Notes under the pieces: generated by a model
Seen by the model: only the letters and a program-made list of their open reading frames with translations
Told to the model about the DNA's origin: nothing
The model's database searches: none
Assembly: GCF_001613405.1 (NCBI RefSeq)
Contig: NZ_BDCH01000001.1
Coordinates: 110,297 to 174,296, forward strand
From: Nocardia crassostreae
GTDB lineage: Bacteria > Actinomycetota > Actinomycetes > Mycobacteriales > Mycobacteriaceae
Reading direction: 5' to 3'
DNA: 64,000 nucleotides
Translations under genes and position numbers: made by a program
Shown: positions 41,701-50,331 of the stretch, piece after piece
How the letters are laid out: the number at the start of each line of letters is the position of its first letter
Numbering within the stretch: position 1 is the first letter of the stretch

Positions 41701-42582
41701 ATGGGTGGGTGGAACACATCGAATATTCCGGACCAGACGGGCAAGACCTTCATCGTCACCGGCGCGACCAGCGGCCTGGGCGCGGCCACCGCGCGCGGGC
41801 TGGCCGAGGCGGGCGCACACGTGATCATGGCCTGCCGCAACGAGATCAAGGCGCAGGCCGTCGCCAAGAGCATCGACGGCCGCGTGCACGTGCGCCCGCT
41901 CGACCTGGCGGATCTGTCCTCGGTGCGCGCCTTCGCCGCGACCGTGGACCACGCCGACGGGCTGATCAACAATGCCGGTGTGATGGCGGTGCCCAAGGGC
42001 GCCACCGCCGACGGCTTCGAAACGCATATCGGCACCAACTATCTCGGCCACTTCGCCCTGACCGGCCTACTGCTGGAACGTATTTCGGGGCGGGTGGTGA
42101 ACGTCTCCAACCATACGCACTACATCGGCCGCATCGATCTGGACGATCTGCACTGGGAACGCCGCGCCTACACCGGAATCGGCGCCTACGCGCAGACCAA
42201 ACTGGCGCTGCTGCTGTTCACCTACGAACTACAGCGGCGGCTGCCCACCGCCGGTTCCGCCAAGCTGGCGCTGGCCGGGCATCCGGGATACGCGGCCACC
42301 GAGATCAATTCCAAGACCCAGAATCTGTTCGAGCAGTTCATCGCCCTCGGCAACCGCCTGGTCGCCCAGGACGCCGACATGGGCGCGCTGCCGACGCTCT
42401 ACGCGGCGACAGCCGAGGTCGAGCCGGGCGGCTACTACGGCCCGGACGAGTGGTTCGGCTTCCGCGGGCATCCGGTGCGCATCGATTCCAGCGCGGCCTC
42501 CCGCGAGGAGAAGACCGCGCAACTGTTGTGGGAGCGCGCCGAGGAACTGACCGGCGTCGAATTCCGTTTCCCGGCCGCCTGA
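41701..42582 (+). CDS. Short-chain dehydrogenase/reductase (SDR), paralogue of the 33.8-kb gene
   Basis: A 293-residue SDR with cofactor motif TGATSGLGAATARGLA, LINNAGVMAVP, Ser in VNVSNHTHYIG and YAQTKLALLL as the YxxxK pair. Start MGGWNTSNIPDQTGKTF. Residue by residue it is very close to the SDR at 33838-34722, which is on the opposite side of the siderophore genes. It lies between the salicyl-AMP ligase and the converging salicylate synthase (21 bases between stops). Whether it acts on the siderophore or on lipids is unknown. Confidence 0.88.
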   Translation: MGGWNTSNIPDQTGKTFIVTGATSGLGAATARGLAEAGAHVIMACRNEIKAQAVAKSIDGRVHVRPLDLADLSSVRAFAATVDHADGLINNAGVMAVPKGATADGFETHIGTNYLGHFALTGLLLERISGRVVNVSNHTHYIGRIDLDDLHWERRAYTGIGAYAQTKLALLLFTYELQRRLPTAGSAKLALAGHPGYAATEINSKTQNLFEQFIALGNRLVAQDADMGALPTLYAATAEVEPGGYYGPDEWFGFRGHPVRIDSSAASREEKTAQLLWERAEELTGVEFRFPAA

Positions 42583-42603
42583 TTACGCCCGCGCCGCGGT
42601 CGC

Positions 42604-43938
42604 TCAGGCCCGCACGATGTAGGGCGCGACGCTGCCCAGCTTCTCGCAGGTCTCCTCGAACTCCCGCTCCGGCCGCGACTGCCCGACCACGCCCGCACCG
42701 GCGCGCAGCCACGCTCCCGCACCGGTCTGATAGACCGCGCGCAGCACCAGGGTCGCCTCCAGCGCCCCGTCCGGCGACACCGTGACCACCGCACCGGAAT
42801 ACAGCCCGCGCGGATCGTGATCGAGCCGGAACACCGCGTCCACACCGGCCGCCTTCGGAATCCCGGAGGCGGTCACCGACGGGAAGAGCGTTTCCAGGGC
42901 GTCCCACGGGCTGCGGTCGGCCGCCAGCCGCCCCTTCACCGTGGAGGCCAGATGCTGCACGCTGCCGCGCTCGCGCACCGCCATGAAATCCGAGACCGCC
43001 GTGGTGTCGGGCTCGGCCACGGCCGCGATCTCCGCGAACGAGGTCTGCACCGAAATGGCGTGCTCGACAATCTCCTTGGGATCGCTGATCAGCTCGGCGC
43101 GCGCCGCCATGTCCACGGCGTGCCCGCGCCCGAAGGCCCGGGTCCCGGCCAGCGGTTCGGTGGTGACGGTGCGATCGGCGGCCACCGCGGCCACCAGTTC
43201 CGGGCTGAATCCGGCCGCCTCCAGGCCGCCCAGCCGCAGCAGGAACGACCGCGCCGGGGTGTTGTGCATGCGCCCCAGCCGGTAGGTGTCCGGAATATTC
43301 ACGGCGAAGGGCAGATCCACCTTCCGCGACAGAATGACCTTCTGATACTTGCCGTCGTTGATCTCGGCGACACCGGCCGCCACGCGATCCCGGTACCCGG
43401 TCGGATCAAGGGTGATGTCCACCGGATGCGCGACCGGCGCGGCGCTGTGCCGCGCCCCGGCGATGAGCTCGTGGATATCGGCCGCCTCGGCGGGCGTCGC
43501 ACCGCGGATGCGCACCCCGGTCTCGTCGATATGGACCTCGATGCGCGGAATCATCAAGTGCGCCAGCGTGGCCCGCGGATGCACGTGCGCCGTCGCGCCC
43601 AGCGACCAGGCGCAGAATTCGAAACCGACCCACCCGAAGACCCGATGTGCGCCCAGCGGCAGTCCGGCCAGGGCGCGATCCACGGCCTGCGCCGGGCTGC
43701 CCGCCCAGGGTCCCGCCGTGGTCTCGCCGTCCCAGGTGATCCGCAGTTCGTCGGCGTCGAGTTCGACGCCGCCGATCGGTGCGGCGGCGAAAACCCAGGA
43801 GCCCGGCCGTTCGTAGACCACGTACTCGCCGAAGCGATCCGCGGCCGCCAGGGCGGCCATGGCCGCGACCGGATCGGTGACGCGCTCGTCAGCCTGTTGC
43901 TCGCCGTCGAGCCGTACCCGTTCGTCCGTGGCCGACAC
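42604..43938 (-). CDS. Salicylate synthase (MbtI/Irp9 type)
   Basis: A 444-residue chorismate-using enzyme that makes salicylate via isochorismate. The C-terminal chorismate-binding domain has the typical blocks YQKVILSRKVDLPF, SPELVAAV, PLAGTRAFGRG, DPKEIVEHAISV, GSVQHLASTVKGRL, LFPSVTASGIPK and GLYSGAVV. The length matches MbtI (450). It supplies the acid used by the AMP ligase at 39961. The GTG start (SATDERVRL) is preceded by two tandem IdeR-type boxes. Isochorismate synthase is the alternative, but the aryl-acid context favours salicylate. Confidence 0.92.
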   Translation of the reverse strand: MSATDERVRLDGEQQADERVTDPVAAMAALAAADRFGEYVVYERPGSWVFAAAPIGGVELDADELRITWDGETTAGPWAGSPAQAVDRALAGLPLGAHRVFGWVGFEFCAWSLGATAHVHPRATLAHLMIPRIEVHIDETGVRIRGATPAEAADIHELIAGARHSAAPVAHPVDITLDPTGYRDRVAAGVAEINDGKYQKVILSRKVDLPFAVNIPDTYRLGRMHNTPARSFLLRLGGLEAAGFSPELVAAVAADRTVTTEPLAGTRAFGRGHAVDMAARAELISDPKEIVEHAISVQTSFAEIAAVAEPDTTAVSDFMAVRERGSVQHLASTVKGRLAADRSPWDALETLFPSVTASGIPKAAGVDAVFRLDHDPRGLYSGAVVTVSPDGALEATLVLRAVYQTGAGAWLRAGAGVVGQSRPEREFEETCEKLGSVAPYIVRA

Positions 43939-43946
43939 CAGTCCTC

Positions 43947-43965
43947 CAAGGTTATGCTTACCTTA
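43947..43965. promoter_or_regulatory. IdeR-type iron box 1 upstream of salicylate synthase
   Basis: CAAGGTTATGCTTACCTTA is an imperfect match to the DtxR/IdeR consensus, 8 bases before the start codon of the salicylate synthase gene. Confidence 0.7.
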
Positions 43966-43975
43966 CTCAGTGCAG

Positions 43976-43994
43976 TGAGGTTAGCATTACCTCT
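43976..43994. promoter_or_regulatory. IdeR-type iron box 2 upstream of salicylate synthase
   Basis: TGAGGTTAGCATTACCTCT is a second iron-box-like palindrome 10 bases from box 1. Paired boxes are typical of siderophore promoters under IdeR. Confidence 0.7.
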
Positions 43995-44148
43995 TTTCAA
44001 ATTACGATACCCGCGGAGGGACCTTGATCACGTCCCCGGCTACCCCTCGAATACGACGTTCCGAAGCAGGAATTGACCTACTAGGCAACTCCGCGGCGGA
44101 GTTTCCGCTTGAATGGATTGCGGCGGCTCACGCGCGGAGGGAACGAAG

Positions 44149-46533
44149 ATGCTCGATCATGACAGCCGGCTCCCGGAGGCCACCACCACCCCGGGCTCGG
44201 TCGTCGCGCTAATCGACGCCACCGGCCGCGTGGAGCGTGAGCTGGTAGGCAACTGGCTGGCCGAGGGCGGCATCGCACAGGAATTCGGCACCGCCGCGCC
44301 GGTGACCCAGCTCGACCTCGACGCCGACGCCGTCACCTCCCGCCTGGTCGGGCGCAGCGACGACCCCCTGGTGGTGCCGGTGCGGGTGCTGTGGCTGCCG
44401 CCGGAGCGGGATGGCGTGCGGCGCACCACCTTCACCGATCTGCTCACCCTGTCCAATCCGCGCAAGCCCAACCGGCTCATGCAGCGGCGGCTGATCAACA
44501 AGGCGCCGGACCGGCACCTGGTGCTCACCGGCCAGCCCGCGCGGCTGAGCGAGCTGCGCGCCAACAATCCCGGTGCGGCCGGTGCGCCGGAGGCCTTCGC
44601 CCGGGCCATCGTGCGCGCGGGCATCGTGGCCCTGGAACGCGCCGAGCGGGCCGTCATCGGCGACCGGTACAAGGTGCCGCGCCTGGTGGTCGAGGAGATC
44701 CTGGACTCGCCGGAGTTCCTGCGGCGTCTGGACGCCATCGCCGAGGACACCGGGACCCAGCCGCGCGAGATCTACCGCCGCGCGGAGAAGGGCCTGCGCG
44801 AACTGGTGGCCGCGCAGAGCCGACTGGTGTCGGACCTGTTCACCCAGGCGATGCGGCCGGTGCACGCCTCCACCTGGAAGGTCGACAGCGACGAGACCGG
44901 ACTGGACCGGCTGCGCCACCTGAACCGGCGCTATCCCCTGGTCTTCCTGCCCTCGCACCTGTCCTATGTGGACGCGTTCGTGCTCGGAGACATTCTGGCG
45001 CGCAACGACTTCCCGCCCAATCACGTGGTGGGCGGCGCGAATCTGAAGTTCTGGCCGATCGGGCCCATCGCGCGGCGCACCGGAACCGTGTTCATCCGGC
45101 GCAGTTTCGGCGACGACGAGGTGTACAAGGCCGTCGTCGAGGAGTACTTCGCGTATCTGCTGGCCAAACGCTTCAATCTGGAGTGGTATTTCGAGGGCGG
45201 GCGCACCCCCACCGGGAAGCTGCGGCCCCCGCGCTACGGGTTGCTGAACTACCTTGCGGCGGCGCTGCGTTCGGCGCGCATCGACGATGTGATGCTGGTG
45301 CCGGTCTCCATCACCTACGAGCGGCTCAACGAGATCGGCGCCATCGCCGACGAGCAGACCGGCGGCAGCAAACAGGCCGAGGGGCTGGCCTGGATGGCGC
45401 GCTACATTCGCAGCCAGCAGCATTCGGCCGGACATGTGTACGTGCGCTTCGGCAATCCGCTCTCGGCGCGCGATCGGCTTGCCGCGCACGGTGATCCGCT
45501 CAGCCCGCAACCCGTTCCGACGATTCCGGACACCGCCGATCCGGAGGACAAACACGATCTCGAGCACCGCGCCGTGCAGCAGCTCGCCTTCGAGGTCGCG
45601 GTCGGCATCAATGCCGTCACGCCCATCACCGTCAATGCCCTCACCACCCTGGTACTGCTCGGCGTGCACGAACGCGCCTTGACGCGAGACGAACTGCGCG
45701 CGGCCATCGCCCCGGTGCTCGGCTATATCGAGGGCCGGGAACTGCCGCGCGGTGAACTCGACACGCTGCGTGACGATCACGGCCTGGCGGTGGTGCTCGA
45801 ACAGCTCGCCATCGCCAAGGTGGTCACCATCTATCGCGGCGGCCTGGAGCCGGTGTACTCCATCGGCGCGGGCGCGCATCTGGAGGCGGCCTTCTATCGC
45901 AACAGCGCGGTGCACTGGTTCGTCAATCGCGCCATTCTCGAACTGGCCATTCTCACCGCGGTCGAGGCCACCGAGGGCGATCAGCTGCGGGTGGGCTGGG
46001 AGGCCGCCTATCGGCTGCGCGATCTGCTCAAATTCGAATTCTTCTTTCCGGAGCGCACCGAATTCACCAGTCAGCTGACCGCGGAGATGCTGCGCGTGGA
46101 TCCGGAATGGCATCGCCGCACCGCCGCGGGCACCGTCGGATCCGAAATCCTGGCGCGGCTGGCGGAATCCGGCTTCATGATGGCGCACCGCGTGCTGCGG
46201 TCCTTCTTCGACGCGCAATTGGTGGTGGCCGAACGGCTGGCCGCCCGCGATCCGGCCGCGCCCATCGACAAGAAGGCGTTCATCGACGAATGCCTCCAGG
46301 TCGGCAAGCAGATGCTGTTGCAGCAGCGGCTGCACAGCCCGGAGTCGGTGTCCTCCGAATTGTTCGGCAGCGCACTGCGACTCGCGGACAACCACGGGCT
46401 GCTCACGCTCGGCGAGGATGCCGCCGACCTGGCGGCCCGGCGCATGCGTTTCGCCGCCGAACTGCGCGCCATCGGGGGCCGCATCTCCCGCGCCGCCACG
46501 CTCGATCCGTCCAACCGGATGGACGCGCTATGA
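44149..46533 (+). CDS. plsB: Glycerol-3-phosphate 1-O-acyltransferase PlsB
   Basis: A 794-residue membrane-associated enzyme that makes lysophosphatidate, the first step of phospholipid and triacylglycerol synthesis. The acyltransferase blocks are present in order: FLPSHLSYVDAFVLG (HxxxxD), PIGPIARRTGTVFIRR, WYFEGGRTPTGKLRPPRYG and VMLVPVSITYERL. The length fits the long PlsB type (Rv2482c in M. tuberculosis). ATG 44149 is favoured by GGAGGG 7 bases upstream; an ATG at 44113 has none. Its stop overlaps the start of the plsC fusion gene (ATGA), an arrangement expected for coupled synthesis of both acylation enzymes. Confidence 0.93.
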   Translation: MLDHDSRLPEATTTPGSVVALIDATGRVERELVGNWLAEGGIAQEFGTAAPVTQLDLDADAVTSRLVGRSDDPLVVPVRVLWLPPERDGVRRTTFTDLLTLSNPRKPNRLMQRRLINKAPDRHLVLTGQPARLSELRANNPGAAGAPEAFARAIVRAGIVALERAERAVIGDRYKVPRLVVEEILDSPEFLRRLDAIAEDTGTQPREIYRRAEKGLRELVAAQSRLVSDLFTQAMRPVHASTWKVDSDETGLDRLRHLNRRYPLVFLPSHLSYVDAFVLGDILARNDFPPNHVVGGANLKFWPIGPIARRTGTVFIRRSFGDDEVYKAVVEEYFAYLLAKRFNLEWYFEGGRTPTGKLRPPRYGLLNYLAAALRSARIDDVMLVPVSITYERLNEIGAIADEQTGGSKQAEGLAWMARYIRSQQHSAGHVYVRFGNPLSARDRLAAHGDPLSPQPVPTIPDTADPEDKHDLEHRAVQQLAFEVAVGINAVTPITVNALTTLVLLGVHERALTRDELRAAIAPVLGYIEGRELPRGELDTLRDDHGLAVVLEQLAIAKVVTIYRGGLEPVYSIGAGAHLEAAFYRNSAVHWFVNRAILELAILTAVEATEGDQLRVGWEAAYRLRDLLKFEFFFPERTEFTSQLTAEMLRVDPEWHRRTAAGTVGSEILARLAESGFMMAHRVLRSFFDAQLVVAERLAARDPAAPIDKKAFIDECLQVGKQMLLQQRLHSPESVSSELFGSALRLADNHGLLTLGEDAADLAARRMRFAAELRAIGGRISRAATLDPSNRMDAL

Positions 46534-48053
46534 CGCACCGGGCTCCCGGCGCGGACACCGCGGCCCGCCCGCATCCGCCCCTGCTCGGCGTCGGCATCAC
46601 CCAACAACCCATCGGCGCAATGGATCTCGACGAGGCGGTCGCGGCCATCCGCACCGGCCCGCAGGGTCCGCACAGTGCCGCCGTCTTCGACTTCGGCGGC
46701 ACCGTGGTGGCCGGATTCGATCCGCCGCCGCTCATGCGCCGCATCGTGCGCGGCCGCGCCGGGCGGCGCACCCTGGCCGCGACCCTGCTCGGCAGTATTC
46801 GCGGCGCCCGCAGCGAGGGGGAATACGAGCGATTCCTCCAGCACGCCATGTACACCTGGGCGGGCGTGCCCGAGGCCGAGCTGGCGGAGATCGGCGCGCA
46901 GTTGTTCGCGCGCACGGTGCACGGGCACCTCTATCCCGAGGCCTGGCGGCTGATTCGCGAGCACGAGGCCGCCGGGCACACCGTCGTGCTGGTGAGCGCG
47001 CTCACCCGGTACCAGGTGCGGCCGGTGGCCGAGGAGCTCGGCATCACGCACGTGCTGTGCACCGCCATGAGCGTCCAGGACGGCGTGCTCACCGGGCACG
47101 TGGATGGAAAGCCGCTGTGGCGCAATGGCAAAGCCGAGGCCGTCCGGCGCTTCGCCGGTGCGCACGGAATCGAGTTGTCGCGCAGCTGGATCTACGCCGA
47201 CGCCGCCGCCGATCTGCCGCTGCTCCAGCTCGCCGGGCATCCGGTCGCCGTCAACCCCGACCCCCGGGTGGTCCTCGAGGCCGCCGAAAAGGATTGGCCG
47301 GTCCTGCATTTCCGACCCCGCCAGGCGCCCGGTCCGCTCGACTACGCCCGCACCCTCGCCGGTTTCGGCGGACTGCTGGGCGGCGCGCTGTTCGGGGTCG
47401 CCGCCAAGGCGCACACCAAACAGCGGCGGCAGATGGCGGATTCGATGCTGGTGCACGCCGCCGACTCCACCCTGCGCGGCTCCGGGGTCCGGGTCCGCGT
47501 CACCGGGGCCGAGTACACGCGCGCGCCGCGACCGGCGGTCTTCGTCTTCAATCACCAGAGCCAGTTCGACATCGTGGTGCTGGCCGAGGTGCTGGGCACC
47601 GGCTTCACCGGCATCGCCAAGAAGGAGATCACCAAGAATCCGGTCTTCGGCCCGCTCATGCGGTTCGTGGAGGTCACCTTCATCGACCGCGCCGACAAGG
47701 CGGCCGCCAAGGCCGCGCTCGCCCCCGTGGTCGAAACCCTGCGCGGCGGACTGTCGGTCGTCATCGCGCCCGAGGGCACCCGCTCCCTCACCCCGCGCAT
47801 AGGCCCGTTCAAGAAGGGCGCCTTCCACATCGCCATGCAGGCGGGCGTGCCGATCATCCCCGTCGTCATCCGCAATGCCGGAGAAATCGCATGGCGCAAT
47901 TCGGCAATCGTGCGCAAAGGCGTCGTGGACGTGGCGGTGCTACCGCCCATCGACGTGAGCGGCTGGGATCCGGCCGATATGGACGCCGAAGTCGAGGGCG
48001 TGCGTCAGCTGTTCGTGGACACGCTGCTGCACTGGCCCAAGGACGAGACCTAG
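46530..48053 (+). CDS. plsC: HAD-like domain fused to 1-acylglycerol-3-phosphate acyltransferase (PlsC)
   Basis: A 507-residue bifunctional-type protein like Rv2483c. The N-terminal HAD-IB domain (about 48-275) has VFDFGGTVVAG in place of the DxDxT catalytic motif, then LVSALTRYQVRPVAEELG and a YADAAADLPLL end. The second Asp of the catalytic motif (residue 56) is Gly, so phosphatase activity is doubtful. The C-terminal acyltransferase (about 310-500) has NHQSQFDIVV (HxxxxD) and IAPEGTRS, and adds the second acyl chain to make phosphatidate. Translation is coupled to plsB by the ATGA overlap. It overlaps the stop of the converging GT gene by 4 bases. Confidence 0.92.
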   Translation: MTHRAPGADTAARPHPPLLGVGITQQPIGAMDLDEAVAAIRTGPQGPHSAAVFDFGGTVVAGFDPPPLMRRIVRGRAGRRTLAATLLGSIRGARSEGEYERFLQHAMYTWAGVPEAELAEIGAQLFARTVHGHLYPEAWRLIREHEAAGHTVVLVSALTRYQVRPVAEELGITHVLCTAMSVQDGVLTGHVDGKPLWRNGKAEAVRRFAGAHGIELSRSWIYADAAADLPLLQLAGHPVAVNPDPRVVLEAAEKDWPVLHFRPRQAPGPLDYARTLAGFGGLLGGALFGVAAKAHTKQRRQMADSMLVHAADSTLRGSGVRVRVTGAEYTRAPRPAVFVFNHQSQFDIVVLAEVLGTGFTGIAKKEITKNPVFGPLMRFVEVTFIDRADKAAAKAALAPVVETLRGGLSVVIAPEGTRSLTPRIGPFKKGAFHIAMQAGVPIIPVVIRNAGEIAWRNSAIVRKGVVDVAVLPPIDVSGWDPADMDAEVEGVRQLFVDTLLHWPKDET

Positions 48054-48769
48054 ACCTGCTTGCCGAACAGCAGCTTCCACGGCATGGCCGCGGATTCCAG
48101 CTGCACCTTCAGACTCATCTTGGACGCGCCCAGGGTGCGCTCCTCGAAGCGGATCGGCACCTCGGCGATGGCGATGCCCTTCTTCACGGTGCGGTAGTTC
48201 ATCTCGACCTGGAAGGAGTAGCCATTGGACTTGATCGAGGCCACATCGATGGCGCGCAGCGTATCCGCCTTCCACGCCTTGAATCCCGCGGTGGCGTCCT
48301 TCACACCCAGGCGCAGAATCAGATTCACGTAGAAGTTGGCCCAGGCCGAGAGGGCCTTGCGGTACCACTTCCACTCCTCGGCGGTGGAACCGCCGGGCAC
48401 GTAACGGGATCCGAGCACCACACCGGCGTCGCTGTTCTCCAGCTTGTCCAGCATGGCCGGAATGACCTCGGCCGGATGCGACAGATCGGCGTCCATCTGG
48501 ATCACCACATCCGCGCCCTCGTCCAGCGCCTTGGTGATGCCCGCGATGTAGGCGCGCCCCAGCCCGTCCTTCTCGGTCCGGTGCAGCACGCTCACCACAC
48601 TGGGAAGGTACGCGGCCAGCTTGTCGGCCACCTCACCGGTACCGTCCGGCGAGTTGTCGTCGACGACCAGCACGTGCAGGTCGGCCACCGGTAGCGCAGT
48701 CAGCCGCTCCACCGCCACCGGCAGGTTCTCCCGCTCGTTGTAGGTCGGCACCACCACGGTCACCTTCAA
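48050..48769 (-). CDS. Polyprenol monophosphomannose synthase (GT2)
   Basis: A 239-residue cytosolic GT2 transferase that makes polyprenyl-phospho-mannose from GDP-mannose, the donor for lipomannan and protein mannosylation. Motifs: VVPTYNERENL, VVDDNSPDGTGE, MDADLSHPAEVIP (DAD metal site), GSRYVPGGS and FEERTLGASKMS. The length equals the catalytic domain of mycobacterial Ppm1; the separate acyltransferase domain (Lnt) fused in M. tuberculosis is absent here. The ATG start gives MKVTVVVPTYNE, with no ambiguity. Confidence 0.93.
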   Translation of the reverse strand: MKVTVVVPTYNERENLPVAVERLTALPVADLHVLVVDDNSPDGTGEVADKLAAYLPSVVSVLHRTEKDGLGRAYIAGITKALDEGADVVIQMDADLSHPAEVIPAMLDKLENSDAGVVLGSRYVPGGSTAEEWKWYRKALSAWANFYVNLILRLGVKDATAGFKAWKADTLRAIDVASIKSNGYSFQVEMNYRTVKKGIAIAEVPIRFEERTLGASKMSLKVQLESAAMPWKLLFGKQV

Positions 48770-48864
48770 AGCCTTACCCTCCCACTTAGGTCATTTGCGC
48801 TCACGAAACCCTAGTCGATGGACCTGAATGACACATGAGCGCATCAATGGGCGCGCCCGGTTAT

Positions 48865-49041
48865 TCAGTCCTCTTCATTGTCCGCGGCCTTGTTCCTGGC
48901 CCGGGCGATCTCCAAAGCCCGTTCGGCAGTGGCTTTGTCGGGGTAGGGACCCATCCGATCGTTGACCCAGCCCTGCTTACCCTGCACGGCCTTGTGTTCC
49001 GAGAGGTCGTAGTACCAAGCCTGGTCATCAGAATCAGCCAT
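48865..49041 (-). CDS. Small SPOR-like acidic protein
   Basis: A 58-residue protein (MADSDDQAWYYDLSEHKAVQ, then RMGPYPDKATAERALEIAR and NKAADNEED). The pattern of an aromatic strand, a glycine turn with GPYPDKATAE and a helix resembles the SPOR fold and matches short actinobacterial proteins annotated that way. The upstream frame is open but runs into the tRNA-Phe gene, so ATG 49041 is the start. The function is unknown. Confidence 0.75.
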   Translation of the reverse strand: MADSDDQAWYYDLSEHKAVQGKQGWVNDRMGPYPDKATAERALEIARARNKAADNEED

Positions 49042-49125
49042 GACTCCAGCATTACACCAAGATCGGAAGGCTTGGCCGCAACACGAGAAAAAGGCCACAC
49101 CCGGAGGTGCGGCCTTCTCGAACTG

Positions 49126-49199
49126 TGGCCAGAGCCGGGATCGAACCGGCGACCTTCCGCTTTTCAGGCGGACGCTCGTACCAACTGAGCTACCTGGCC
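49126..49199 (-). tRNA. tRNA-Phe (GAA)
   Basis: Read on the minus strand, the 74-base cloverleaf has acceptor GGCCAGG, the D-stem AGCTCAGTTGGT, anticodon loop CTGAAAA (GAA) and T-arm GGTTCGATCC. CCA is not encoded. Confidence 0.97.
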
Positions 49200-49235
49200 G
49201 AAAGGCACCCGACTCGAATGCCAAGCTGTGTCTTG

Positions 49236-49309
49236 CGACCCTGACGGGACTCGAACCCGCGACCTCCGCCGTGACAGGGCGGCGCGCTAACCAACTGCGC
49301 CACAGGGCC
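49236..49309 (-). tRNA. tRNA-Asp (GTC)
   Basis: A 74-base cloverleaf on the minus strand: acceptor GGCCCTG, D-arm GCGCAGTTGGTTAGCGC, anticodon loop CTGTCAC (GTC), T-arm GGGTTCGAGTCCC, discriminator G. Confidence 0.97.
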
Positions 49310-49343
49310 TTGCTTGCTCCTCCAGCAATGTGACCATTGCTGG

Positions 49344-49416
49344 TACCCCCTACGGGATTCGAACCCGCGCTACCGCCTTGAAAGGGCGGCGTCCTAGGCC
49401 GCTAGACGAAGGGGGC
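49344..49416 (-). tRNA. tRNA-Glu (TTC)
   Basis: A 73-base cloverleaf on the minus strand: acceptor GCCCCCT, anticodon loop CTTTCAA (TTC), T-arm GGGTTCGAATCCC, discriminator A followed by genomic CCA. The order Glu-Asp-Phe in transcription direction is the usual actinobacterial cluster. Confidence 0.97.
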
Positions 49417-49508
49417 CCGCCAGATTTCTCTGGACCGTTTGCTCAACGGCTTCCGTTGGGAGCGGAGATAGCTTATGACAGTCTCCGGGTTATTCCCAAA
49501 TCCGCTGG

Positions 49509-50174
49509 TCAACCTCCCAAATTGAGATCTTCCAGCCGGGCCGTCACGCGCCAGCCGACGCGCCGGAACTCCTCGGTCCACTCCGGTGTCGCGGTGGCCT
49601 CCACGATCACTTCGAGCGCCTCGGTGAACCGGGACCGCAGATCCACCGGGCCGCCCAGCACATCGGCGATATAGCGCTGACCGGCCAGCGCCGCCGCCAG
49701 GGTGCGGGTGAAGCGGTCCGGATCGGCGTCGTCGCGCAGCTGTTTGTGCTCGGCGGCGCGCACCGCGAGCAGCCGGATGGCGCGCCCTAGGATGCGGCCA
49801 CCGCCCGCCTGGATGTCGCGGTAGAACTCGGGCTCGATGATGAGCCGGAACTCGGCCTGGATGATGATGTCGTTCTCCAGCCGCAGGGCGACCTCGTCGA
49901 TCATGCCGTGTAGCACGTCGAGTGGGCCCAGATCGCCTCGGGCGAGCCATCTTTCGGTCGATGCTCGATATCGGTCGACGGCGGCTTCCAAGACCGTGCG
50001 CGCCAGATCCTCCTTGGAGTCGAAGTGGAAGTACATCGCGCCCTTGGTAGCGCGTGACCCCTCCAATATACGGTTGAGCGATGCAGCGGCATAGCCGCTC
50101 TTCCCGAACTCAACGGCGGCGGACCTGATGATCGCCGCGCGTGTCCGGCGGGCCCGCTCTTGCTGCCGTGCCAT
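49509..50174 (-). CDS. TetR regulator of the gamma-butyrolactone receptor (ScbR/ArpA) type
   Basis: A 221-residue regulator. The DNA-binding domain (ARQQERARRTRAAIIRSAAVEFGKSGYAAASLNRILEGSRATKGAMYFHFDSKEDLA) is very close to that of Streptomyces butyrolactone receptors, which start ARQ-ERA-RTR and end KGALYFHF. The C-terminal domain is more divergent. No AfsA-type synthase is adjacent. Two palindromes lie upstream of its start (50279-50294 and 50322-50331) and may be its own operators. In relatives the ligand is a butyrolactone or similar signal and the targets are secondary metabolite genes. ATG 50174 is the clear start. Confidence 0.85.
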   Translation of the reverse strand: MARQQERARRTRAAIIRSAAVEFGKSGYAAASLNRILEGSRATKGAMYFHFDSKEDLARTVLEAAVDRYRASTERWLARGDLGPLDVLHGMIDEVALRLENDIIIQAEFRLIIEPEFYRDIQAGGGRILGRAIRLLAVRAAEHKQLRDDADPDRFTRTLAAALAGQRYIADVLGGPVDLRSRFTEALEVIVEATATPEWTEEFRRVGWRVTARLEDLNLGG

Positions 50175-50278
50175 GCTCGAAACGCCTCCGAAGCTAGCTA
50201 CCGTCGCGAACCCCTTGCCGGGCCTCGACGCAAAGTTACGTGTCTTTCAAATACTTCAGAACGGGCTTGCGCCCGAAT

Positions 50279-50294
50279 TACCAAACTCTTGGTA
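50279..50294. promoter_or_regulatory. Palindrome TACCAA-N4-TTGGTA, candidate TetR operator
   Basis: TACCAAACTCTTGGTA is a perfect inverted repeat 105 bases upstream of the butyrolactone-receptor-like gene, in an A/T-rich stretch unlike its surroundings. Confidence 0.45.
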
Positions 50295-50321
50295 CGAAAA
50301 AGCGCGAAAAACTTGAAACAC

Positions 50322-50331
50322 ACCAACTGGT
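50322..50331. promoter_or_regulatory. Second palindrome ACCA-AC-TGGT within an AT-rich tract
   Basis: ACCAACTGGT lies in GAAACACACCAACTGGTATAG, which partly resembles autoregulatory element half-sites (AAACA...ACC). The outer positions are only partly symmetric. Confidence 0.35.
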
